A stretch of 5,840 bases of DNA from Microbacterium sp. GTDB lineage: Bacteria > Actinomycetota > Actinomycetes > Actinomycetales > Microbacteriaceae. The number at the start of each line of letters is the position of its first letter. Position 1 is the first letter of the stretch. The stretch lies in the NCBI GenBank assembly GCA_003476465.1, contig DMUE01000151.1, positions 886 to 6,725 on the forward strand. Direction: 5' to 3'. A program made the translations under genes and the position numbers. This document shows, piece after piece, positions 1 to 5,138 of the stretch. The notes below the pieces were generated by a model, which saw nothing but the letters and a program-made list of their open reading frames with translations, had not been told where the DNA came from and made no database searches.

Positions 1-253
1 TGACGGTCAGGAACGTGCCGGTCGCGAGTCCCGAGATCGTCTCGGTGCGGGCGAGGGCAGCGGATGCCTGGGGCGCTGAATCCTCGGCGAGCTCGCGTGT
101 CGCCGGGTTCACGAGCTGCACGGCGCCGGTCTCGTCACGCAGGATGACGAACTGCACCTTCTTCTGGTCGCGGACGGTCTCGACCCATCCCGAGACGGAA
201 ACGGGGCCGTCGGGCAGACCCTGAAGCTGGTTGACCAGTACGCGGTGACTCAC
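1..253 (-). CDS. aspS: Aspartyl-tRNA synthetase, likely the archaeal-type aspartate--tRNA(Asn) ligase (5' part only)
   Basis: Only the first 84 codons are present; the gene continues past the left edge. The encoded piece is the N-terminal OB-fold anticodon-binding domain of a class IIb aminoacyl-tRNA synthetase. It starts MSHRVLVNQL and continues with the strand motif GWVETVRDQKKVQFVILRD (residues 22-40), then TGAVQLVNP (42-50). This reads closer to the short archaeal-type, usually non-discriminating, AspRS than to the long bacterial AspRS, whose equivalent segment has an RRDHGG-like motif. The class II catalytic motifs lie outside the window, so AsnRS or another class IIb enzyme is not formally excluded. 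The GTG at 253-251 is chosen because it gives the family-typical N-terminus and sits 8 nt after a TAGACT hexamer, with no Shine-Dalgarno sequence. The enzyme would charge tRNA(Asp), and possibly tRNA(Asn), in the cytoplasm. The gene diverges from the DUF368 gene. Confidence 0.8.
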   Translation of the reverse strand, partial: MSHRVLVNQLQGLPDGPVSVSGWVETVRDQKKVQFVILRDETGAVQLVNPATRELAEDSAPQASAALARTETISGLATGTFLTV

Positions 254-261
254 GAGGGTTC

Positions 262-267
262 AGTCTA
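262..267 (-). promoter_or_regulatory. Putative -10 element (TAGACT) for aspS, leaderless spacing
   Basis: On the minus strand TAGACT matches the actinobacterial TANNNT consensus. Eight bases separate it from the GTG start, so transcription would begin at or within a few bases of the start codon. There is no Shine-Dalgarno sequence in between. No convincing -35 hexamer is seen at 16-18 nt upstream, which is common for actinobacterial promoters. Confidence 0.5.
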
Positions 268-329
268 CGGGGGCTTGCTTCACGTCTGCCGGACCACATG
301 ATCTCGCGACCGGGCGGGGGAGCGGGTCA

Positions 330-349
330 CCGGACGCCACAGCATCCGG
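330..349. repeat. Imperfect inverted repeat, 8-bp arms with 4-bp loop
   Basis: The arms are CCGGACGC (330-337) and GCATCCGG (342-349), separated by CACA. Seven of eight positions pair. The odd position would be a G-U wobble in a minus-strand RNA and a C-A mismatch in a plus-strand RNA. The dyad lies roughly 80-95 bp upstream of the aspS start and 95-115 bp upstream of the DUF368 start, outside both predicted transcripts. There is no T-run, so it does not look like a terminator. It could be a protein-binding site, or chance in GC-rich DNA. Confidence 0.35.
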
Positions 350-430
350 ACATCGATCCACGAAGCCCGGCGGATCTCGGGCGCGCAGGCGAACAACGGG
401 TTCTCCCAGCATCGGGAAACGCGGGATCGA

Positions 431-436
431 TACTCT
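431..436 (+). promoter_or_regulatory. Putative -10 element (TACTCT) for the DUF368 gene, leaderless spacing
   Basis: TACTCT fits TANNNT and lies 7 nt before the ATG at 444, which places the predicted transcription start on the A of the start codon. No Shine-Dalgarno sequence lies between them. The 16-18 nt upstream positions show nothing resembling TTGACA. This spacing also supports ATG 444 over the in-frame ATG at 501. Confidence 0.5.
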
Positions 437-443
437 GGCACGC

Positions 444-1436
444 ATGACCGCGCCCTCGACGACCTCTCGACGCAGCGCAACTCTGACCTCGTTGATCAAC
501 ATGCTCCGCGGCGGCCTGATCGGCATCGCCGAAATGCTTCCCGGGATCTCGGGCGGCACGATCGCGCTGATCACGGGTGTCTACGAGCGACTGATCGACT
601 CGGCCGCCCACGTCACCTCCGCCGCCAAGGCACTCGTGACCGGCCCGAATCGACGTGCGGGCTTCCTCGCCGAGATGAAGCGCGTCGACTGGTTGCTGAT
701 AGGTCCCCTGGTGGGCGGGATGATCGTGATGGTCCTGCTGCTCGCGGGCACGATCGAGTCGCTGGTGTCCACCCACGTCGAGGCATCCCGCGCGCTGTTC
801 TTCGGGCTCGTCGCCGCGAGCATCGCCGTGCCGCTGTTGCTCATCCCGCGGGTGCGCCGCTCGCTGCCCTCGCACCTCGGCGGGGTCGCCGTGTTGGTCG
901 TCGCCTCGATCACAGCGTTCCTCCTCGTCGACCTCGCGAGCGGGACGCTCACCGTCGACCCGCCGCTCTGGCTCGTCTTCGTCGCCGCCGCGATCGCGGT
1001 GTGCGCGCTCGTCGTGCCCGGCGTCTCGGGATCCTTCTTCCTCCTGGCGATCGGGCTGTACTCGCCGACGCTCATCGCGGTGGACGAACTGGATGTCGCG
1101 TACCTCGGCGCCTTCGCCGCGGGGGCGCTGGTGGGGCTCGTCACGATCGTCCGACTGATGAAGTGGCTGCTCGATCACGTTCGTCGCTTCACGCTGCTGG
1201 CGATGGCCGGGCTGATGCTCGGCTCGCTGAGGGCGCTATGGCCCTGGCAGCAGATGGCACCGGGGCAGGACCAGGGCGTCGGTGAGCTCGCCCTGCCCAC
1301 CGGCTCCATCCTCGCGCCGATCGCGCTCGCGGTGGTGGGTGCGGTCCTGGTGATCGGAATGGTCTTCGCCGAGCGGCGTCTCGGCGTGCTTGCGCCCTCC
1401 CGGCGCACAGAGTCCGCACAGAACCTCCTCCCGTAG
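444..1436 (+). CDS. DUF368 family membrane protein, probable undecaprenyl-phosphate transporter
   Basis: This 330-residue polytopic membrane protein has the DUF368 hallmarks. Near the N-terminus is GxxxGxAEMLPGISGGTIALITGVY (about residues 23-47), and a second, similar segment, VVPGVSGSFFLLAIGLY, lies at 190-206. The two PG[IV]SG loops look like corresponding parts of an internal duplication. Hydrophobic stretches span most of the chain, and the last ~20 residues are polar. DUF368 proteins (PopT in Staphylococcus aureus, a Vibrio cholerae homologue) have been reported to return undecaprenyl phosphate from the outer to the inner leaflet, recycling the carrier lipid for cell-wall synthesis. The same role is inferred here from family membership. 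Length fits the family, which I recall as about 270-330 residues. The start at 444 is supported by the -10 spacing. The gene ends 9 nt before the phosphatase gene, and its TAG stop forms the first half of that gene's putative -10. Confidence 0.88.
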   Translation: MTAPSTTSRRSATLTSLINMLRGGLIGIAEMLPGISGGTIALITGVYERLIDSAAHVTSAAKALVTGPNRRAGFLAEMKRVDWLLIGPLVGGMIVMVLLLAGTIESLVSTHVEASRALFFGLVAASIAVPLLLIPRVRRSLPSHLGGVAVLVVASITAFLLVDLASGTLTVDPPLWLVFVAAAIAVCALVVPGVSGSFFLLAIGLYSPTLIAVDELDVAYLGAFAAGALVGLVTIVRLMKWLLDHVRRFTLLAMAGLMLGSLRALWPWQQMAPGQDQGVGELALPTGSILAPIALAVVGAVLVIGMVFAERRLGVLAPSRRTESAQNLLP

Positions 1437-1439
1437 ACT
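1434..1439 (+). promoter_or_regulatory. Putative -10 element (TAGACT) for the histidine phosphatase gene, overlapping the DUF368 stop codon
   Basis: The TAG stop codon of the upstream gene (1434-1436) is the first half of a TAGACT hexamer. It lies 6 nt before the GTG at 1446, so transcription would begin on or next to that start codon. TAGACT is identical to the hexamer upstream of aspS. No good Shine-Dalgarno sequence precedes the GTG, because the AGGGG there abuts the start codon. No -35 is evident. Read-through from the DUF368 gene remains possible as well. Confidence 0.45.
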
Positions 1440-1445
1440 GCAGGG

Positions 1446-2075
1446 GTGCCCGCCGACCGCCTTCACCTCGTGCGTCACGGCGAGGTGCACAACCCTGCCC
1501 GTGTCCTCTACGGCCGCCTTCCCGGCTTCGGTCTGAGCGCCGACGGGCGCCGGATGGCGGCGGATGCCGGGCGGTACGTCTTCGGATTCGACAGGCCCCT
1601 GGCGTCCCTCGTCTCCTCGCCCCTGCAGCGGACCCGAGAGTCCTCTGTGCCCTTCACCGAGGCGTTCGGCGTCGAGCCGCTCATCGATGAGCGGGTTATC
1701 GAACCGACCAACGTCTTCGAAGGTCGTCGAATGAATCGGGCTCTCGGAAACCCGGCCAACTGGCGCTACCTGCGCCGACCTGAGACTCCCAGCTGGGGCG
1801 AGCCGTACGTGAGCGTCCTCCAGCGAATGCGGTCGGCGATGGACGAAGCCTGGGACGCGGCGCAGATCGGCGACATCGTGATCGTGTCTCACCAGCTGCC
1901 CATCTGGATCACCCACCTTTCGGTCGCGGGGCTGCCTCTGCGGCATGACCCGCGCCGCCGCCGTTGCGCTCTCTCGAGCGTGACGAGCTTCGAACGTGTC
2001 GGCGATGTCTGGCGCGAGGTGGCGTATGCCGAGCCGGCGAACACCTCGGGCGCCGTGGATGTGGGGGCGGTATGA
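1446..2075 (+). CDS. Histidine phosphatase superfamily (phosphoglycerate-mutase-like) protein
   Basis: This 209-residue cytoplasmic protein belongs to the branch-1 histidine phosphatase superfamily. It opens with the catalytic motif LVRHGE (R10, H11, G12), where H11 is the predicted phospho-histidine. Supporting pocket residues are in SSPLQRTRES (57-66, R62), the acidic segment DERVIEP (81-87), and the second catalytic histidine in VSHQLPIW (H149). All key residues are present, so the enzyme should be active, but the substrate cannot be read from the sequence. It is unlikely to be a glycolytic mutase given its divergent middle region and its location. In mycobacteria a homologue (Rv0525) precedes the same cytochrome c maturation genes, so the placement is conserved. 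The GTG at 1446 puts the RHG motif at the usual distance from the N-terminus. The 3' end overlaps the next gene by 4 nt (ATGA). Confidence 0.88.
   Translation: MPADRLHLVRHGEVHNPARVLYGRLPGFGLSADGRRMAADAGRYVFGFDRPLASLVSSPLQRTRESSVPFTEAFGVEPLIDERVIEPTNVFEGRRMNRALGNPANWRYLRRPETPSWGEPYVSVLQRMRSAMDEAWDAAQIGDIVIVSHQLPIWITHLSVAGLPLRHDPRRRRCALSSVTSFERVGDVWREVAYAEPANTSGAVDVGAV
2063..2067 (+). promoter_or_regulatory. Ribosome binding site (GGGGG) for the thioredoxin-like gene
   Basis: A G-run ends 4 nt before the ATG at 2072. It supports that start over longer upstream starts in the same frame, which would place about 36 extra residues inside the phosphatase gene and destroy the signal peptide. Confidence 0.5.
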
Positions 2076-2674
2076 GACTGCGACGGATGCTGGGCGGTGT
2101 GTGCGCGCTCGCGCTCGCCGTGACGCTGACGGCGTGCACGGGCGGAGGAGATACCCTCGCCGACGAGTACCGCGAGGGCAGCGACAAGGGCTACATCGCC
2201 GGCAACTACGATGTCGTCGAGATCCCCTCTGCCGAGCGCGGCGAGCCGGTCGAGTTCGCGGGCGTCACCGAGCTCGGCGACGAGGTCTCGAGCGAAGACT
2301 TCGCCGGCGATGTGCTGGTGGTGAACTTCTGGTACGCCGCGTGCGGCCCGTGTCGCGTCGAGGCTCCCCTGCTCGAAGCGGTCTGGCAGGAGCACGAGGG
2401 ACAGGATGTCTCGTTTCTCGGCGTGAACACGTATGACCAGGCCGATACGGCCCTCGCCTTCGCCGATACCTACGGCATCACGTACCCGAGTGTGATCGAC
2501 ATCAACGACAAGAAGGTCGGTCTCGCGTTCGCGGGTGCGACGCCCATTCAGGCGACTCCGACGACCCTCGTGCTCGATGGGGAAGGCCGCGTCGCCGCGC
2601 GCATAATCGGCCAGTTGCAGAGCGCGTCGATCCTGTCGACGCTCGTGCGCGACCTGCTCGCGGAGAACCCGTGA
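2072..2674 (+). CDS. resA: ResA/TlpA-like thioredoxin-fold lipoprotein of cytochrome c maturation
   Basis: This 200-residue protein has a lipoprotein signal peptide: basic MRLRR, a hydrophobic core, then the lipobox L19-T20-A21-C22. It should be lipid-anchored on the outer face of the membrane. A linker leads into a TlpA/ResA-type thioredoxin fold with the active site WYAACGPC (residues 87-94, C91 and C94) and the cis-proline at P163 in ATPTTLVLD. The role inferred from the family and neighbours is to reduce the cysteine pair of apocytochrome c CXXCH motifs before haem attachment, using electrons from CcdA. ATG 2072 is chosen because it overlaps the phosphatase stop (ATGA), has a G-rich ribosome binding site and gives an intact signal peptide. 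The TGA stop overlaps the ccdA GTG start by 4 nt. A general extracytoplasmic disulfide reductase is the alternative reading, but the neighbours argue for the ResA role. Confidence 0.92.
   Translation: MRLRRMLGGVCALALAVTLTACTGGGDTLADEYREGSDKGYIAGNYDVVEIPSAERGEPVEFAGVTELGDEVSSEDFAGDVLVVNFWYAACGPCRVEAPLLEAVWQEHEGQDVSFLGVNTYDQADTALAFADTYGITYPSVIDINDKKVGLAFAGATPIQATPTTLVLDGEGRVAARIIGQLQSASILSTLVRDLLAENP
2662..2666 (+). promoter_or_regulatory. Ribosome binding site (GGAGA) for ccdA
   Basis: GGAGA lies within the last codons of the thioredoxin-like gene, 4 nt before the GTG at 2671. It supports this GTG as the ccdA start and indicates SD-dependent, probably coupled, translation. Confidence 0.55.
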
Positions 2675-3426
2675 ATCCTGGGGCCACTATCGTCGACGGC
2701 GCTCTGTGGCTCGCGATCCCGGTCGCCGCGCTGGCCGGGCTGATCTCGTTCCTGTCGCCCTGCGTGGTTCCCTTGGTGCCAGGCTACCTCGGGTTCATCG
2801 GCGGTTCGGTCGCGCCCCGGCAGGCGCTGCCGGGCGGGGCCGCCCTCGGGCGCGGGCGGCTGCTCGGTGGGGTCCTGCTGTTCATCGCGGGTTTCACGGT
2901 CGTCTTCATGACGGTCAACGTGCTGGGCGGCACAGCGGGTCGCTTCTTCATCGAGTACGGCGACCCGATAACCCGCATCATGGGTGTCGTCATAATCCTG
3001 CTCGGCCTCGTCTTCGTCGGCATGTTCGGTCTCGCGCAGCGCACTCTCCGCCCCCGGTTGCCGGGCAACGTCGGCCTGCTCGGGGCGCCGCTGCTCGGGC
3101 TGGCAATGGGCATCGGCTGGACGCCCTGCATCGGCCCGACGCTCACGGCGATCTTCTCCGTCTCCTGGAGCTTCGGCGACCCCTGGCGCGCCGCGCTCCT
3201 CGGCCTGGCGTACTCGGCCGGGCTCGGCGTCCCGTTCATTTTGATCGCCCTCGGCCTCGGCTGGGCGACCCGCTCGGTCGCGTTCCTGCGACGCCACATC
3301 CGCGTGGTCAACATCATCGGCGGCGCCCTGCTCATCGCCCTCGGCCTGCTCATGGTCACGGGATTGTGGACGCAGGTCATGTCTCGCCTCGCGGGGGTGA
3401 TCGGCGGTGTCCAGCTCCCTCTCTGA
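2671..3426 (+). CDS. ccdA: Cytochrome c biogenesis protein CcdA (thiol-disulfide electron transporter)
   Basis: This 251-residue polytopic membrane protein belongs to the CcdA/DsbD transmembrane family, at typical length with about six membrane segments. The two redox cysteines sit in the family's symmetrical motifs. C31 is in FLSPCVVPLVPGYLGF (residues 27-42), and C153 is in GIGWTPCIGPTL (147-158). The repeated PC motifs reflect the internal pseudo-symmetry of the family. CcdA passes electrons from cytoplasmic thioredoxin to extracytoplasmic acceptors, here presumably the ResA-like lipoprotein encoded just upstream. The GTG start overlaps the preceding stop (GTGA). The 3' end overlaps the resB start by 20 nt, so the three middle genes are likely translationally coupled. 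No thioredoxin domain is fused, consistent with a separate ResA partner. Nothing is missing or broken. Confidence 0.95.
   Translation: MNPGATIVDGALWLAIPVAALAGLISFLSPCVVPLVPGYLGFIGGSVAPRQALPGGAALGRGRLLGGVLLFIAGFTVVFMTVNVLGGTAGRFFIEYGDPITRIMGVVIILLGLVFVGMFGLAQRTLRPRLPGNVGLLGAPLLGLAMGIGWTPCIGPTLTAIFSVSWSFGDPWRAALLGLAYSAGLGVPFILIALGLGWATRSVAFLRRHIRVVNIIGGALLIALGLLMVTGLWTQVMSRLAGVIGGVQLPL
3393..3400 (+). promoter_or_regulatory. Ribosome binding site (GGGGGTGA) for resB
   Basis: GGGGGTGA inside the 3' end of ccdA differs from the canonical GGAGGTGA at one position and lies 6 nt before the GTG at 3407. It supports that GTG as the resB start despite the 20-nt overlap with ccdA. Confidence 0.6.
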
Positions 3427-5134
3427 GGCCGACGGAACACGATCCGATCCGCTCCGTCCCAGCGACCATGCGGACGGTGAGGCGGATGTCTCGGCCCCGC
3501 GCCTGGGCCCGGTCGAGTGGCTCCGCTGGGCGTGGCGGCAGCTCACGAGCATGCGCACGGCGCTGGTTCTGCTGCTGCTGCTCGCGGTCGCCGCGATTCC
3601 CGGATCTCTCGTTCCGCAGCGCAGCGCCGACCCCAACGGGGTGACGCAGTACTTCCAAGACCATCCCGATCTCGCGCCGGTGCTCGACGGGCTCAGCCTG
3701 TTCGACGTCTACTCCTCGCCGTGGTTCTCGGCGATCTATCTCCTGCTCTTCGTCTCGCTGATCGGGTGCGTGATCCCGCGTGCCAAGCATCACGCGAAGG
3801 CCCTGAGGTCGCGCCCGCCGCGCACGCCCGCCCGGCTCGCGCGTCTGGCGGACTACGAAAAGCACACGGTCGGGATTGCGAACGGCGCGGATGCCTCGGC
3901 CCGCGCATCCGATGCGATCGCCCTGGCCGCACAGCACCTGCGCCGTGCCGGCTACCGCGTCGAGCGGGAAGACTCGCGGGGCACGTTTTCGGTGTCGGCC
4001 GAGCGCGGCTACCTGCGTGAGACCGGGAACCTGGTCTTCCACATCGCCCTGGTCGGCGTGCTGATCGCGGTCGGCTTCGGCGGCGGCTTCGCCTACACGG
4101 CGCAGCGGGTCGTGGTCGAGGGCACCGGCTTCGTCAACTCGTTGACCGACTATTCGTCGTTCAACCCGGGGCGTTTCGTCGACGGCACGGAACTCGCGCC
4201 GTACACGGTGCGGTTGGACGAGTTCCAGGTCTCGTACCAGGGATTCGGCACCAATGCGGTGGGTCAGGCAGGAGACTTCGCCGCGATGATCACGACGAGT
4301 GCTCCCGACGGGACCACGACCGAGGACGCGATCCGCGTCAACCATCCCGCCGATCTCGCGGGCGACAAGCTCTACCTGCTCGGCAACGGCTACGCGCCGA
4401 CGATCACCGTGCGAAACGCCGCGGGTGATGTCGTCTATCGCGAACCCAAGCCGTTCCTGCCGCAAGATACCAACATGACCTCGCTCGGGGTGGTCAAGGT
4501 GACCGACGGCATGCCCGAGCAGCTGGGCATGGTCGGGTTCTTCTACCCCACGCAGGACGTACTCCAGTCCGGCGCCTACACCTCGACGTTCCCCGACCTC
4601 ATCAATCCCGTCCTGACGCTCAACGTCTATTCGGGCGACCTCGGCATCGACGACGGCACACCGCGTTCGGTCTACACCCTCGAAACGGGGGAGCTGACGC
4701 AGCTCACGGGAGGCGCCGTGGGCGTCGACTCGATCGAACTGCGCCCGGGCGAGACGGCAGACCTGCCGAACGGCCTCGGCACCGTCACGTTCGAGGACGA
4801 TTCCGCGACGAGCGCGACGGATGCCCCGGTCAAGCGGTTCGCGTCGCTGCAGGTGCACCGCGATCCGTCGGCGGTGTGGGTGCTGGTGTTCGCCGTGCTG
4901 TCCGTGCTCGGCCTGCTGACCGCCCTGTTCGTGCCGCGTCGCCGTATGTGGGTCAAAGCCGCGGTCCGTCAGACCGGGACGGACTCCAGCCTGGAGCTTG
5001 AATACGCCGGCCTCGCCCGCGGCGAGGATCCCGCGTTGCGCGCCGCGGTCGCGCACCTGGCCCAGCGGCACCTTGCGGCCCTTTCCGAGGCGCCGGCCAA
5101 CCGGCGCGATCCCCAGAACCCCGACGTAAGCTGA
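3407..5134 (+). CDS. resB: Cytochrome c biogenesis protein ResB (Ccs1 family)
   Basis: This 575-residue protein has the standard ResB/Ccs1 layout. A short cytoplasmic N-terminus (~49 residues) ends in WLRWAWRQLTSMRTA. TM1 is about 50-67, followed by an extracytoplasmic loop. TM2 is about 106-123 (WFSAIYLLLFVSLIGCV), then a basic cytoplasmic loop. TM3 is about 208-228 and contains H212 in GNLVFHIALVG. A large extracytoplasmic domain spans about 229-485. TM4 is about 490-509, preceded by LQVHRDPS with H484. From family knowledge, ResB and CcsB/ResC form the System II cytochrome c synthetase, which delivers haem to the outer face and ligates it. H212 and H484 are at positions where conserved, haem-related histidines are expected, which is inference here. 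The GTG at 3407 is chosen for its strong ribosome binding site. The in-frame ATG at 3551 would cut into the conserved pre-TM1 segment. Confidence 0.95.
   Translation: MSSSLSEADGTRSDPLRPSDHADGEADVSAPRLGPVEWLRWAWRQLTSMRTALVLLLLLAVAAIPGSLVPQRSADPNGVTQYFQDHPDLAPVLDGLSLFDVYSSPWFSAIYLLLFVSLIGCVIPRAKHHAKALRSRPPRTPARLARLADYEKHTVGIANGADASARASDAIALAAQHLRRAGYRVEREDSRGTFSVSAERGYLRETGNLVFHIALVGVLIAVGFGGGFAYTAQRVVVEGTGFVNSLTDYSSFNPGRFVDGTELAPYTVRLDEFQVSYQGFGTNAVGQAGDFAAMITTSAPDGTTTEDAIRVNHPADLAGDKLYLLGNGYAPTITVRNAAGDVVYREPKPFLPQDTNMTSLGVVKVTDGMPEQLGMVGFFYPTQDVLQSGAYTSTFPDLINPVLTLNVYSGDLGIDDGTPRSVYTLETGELTQLTGGAVGVDSIELRPGETADLPNGLGTVTFEDDSATSATDAPVKRFASLQVHRDPSAVWVLVFAVLSVLGLLTALFVPRRRMWVKAAVRQTGTDSSLELEYAGLARGEDPALRAAVAHLAQRHLAALSEAPANRRDPQNPDVS
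5127..5132 (+). promoter_or_regulatory. Putative -10 element (TAAGCT) for ccsB, inside the resB 3' end
   Basis: TAAGCT fits TANNNT and spans the last codons of resB up to the first base of its TGA stop (5132-5134). It lies 6 nt before the ccsB ATG at 5139, which predicts a leaderless ccsB transcript. The bases before the ATG (TGAGCCC) contain no useful Shine-Dalgarno sequence. No -35 is visible. Translational re-initiation after the resB stop, 4 nt upstream of the ATG, is the main alternative. Confidence 0.42.
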
Positions 5135-5138
5135 GCCC

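Larger units (their letters stand above)
254..443. other. Divergent intergenic region between aspS and the DUF368 gene
   Basis: This 190-bp non-coding stretch separates two divergent genes. It carries a -10-like hexamer near each end (262-267 for the minus strand, 431-436 for the plus strand). The 163 bp between those hexamers hold an imperfect GC-rich dyad (330-349) and some shorter inverted repeats. Reading frames that cross it are extensions of antisense shadows, and I see no supported small gene, RNA gene or T-tailed terminator in it. Confidence 0.7.

Noticed and set aside
355..376. Short inverted repeat GATCC...GGATC with a 12-nt loop as a terminator or hairpin
   Set aside because: Five-base arms with a long loop and no T-run are too weak, and no gene ends nearby on either strand.
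327..1178. A 283-codon open frame on the minus strand across the DUF368 gene and the intergenic region
   Set aside because: Its product is almost entirely charged residues (Arg, Asp, Glu, His), typical of the antisense frame of a hydrophobic membrane-protein gene.
1001..1285. Plus-strand 94-codon frame inside the DUF368 gene
   Set aside because: Arg-rich out-of-frame translation within an intact gene, with no start signal or motif.
1964..2071. A longer start for the thioredoxin-like gene, adding 36 residues
   Set aside because: The extension lies wholly inside the phosphatase gene, is Arg/Cys-rich and would bury the lipoprotein signal peptide. ATG 2072 has an ATGA overlap and a G-rich ribosome binding site.
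3569..3580. Four tandem CTG codons in resB as a slippage-prone or phase-variable repeat
   Set aside because: A Leu run in TM1 is normal for this fold; the unit is three bases, so length change would not shift the frame, and four copies is short.
2548..3636. A 362-codon open frame on the minus strand opposite ccdA
   Set aside because: Highly charged, low-complexity translation, antisense to an intact CcdA with both redox cysteines; a compositional shadow.
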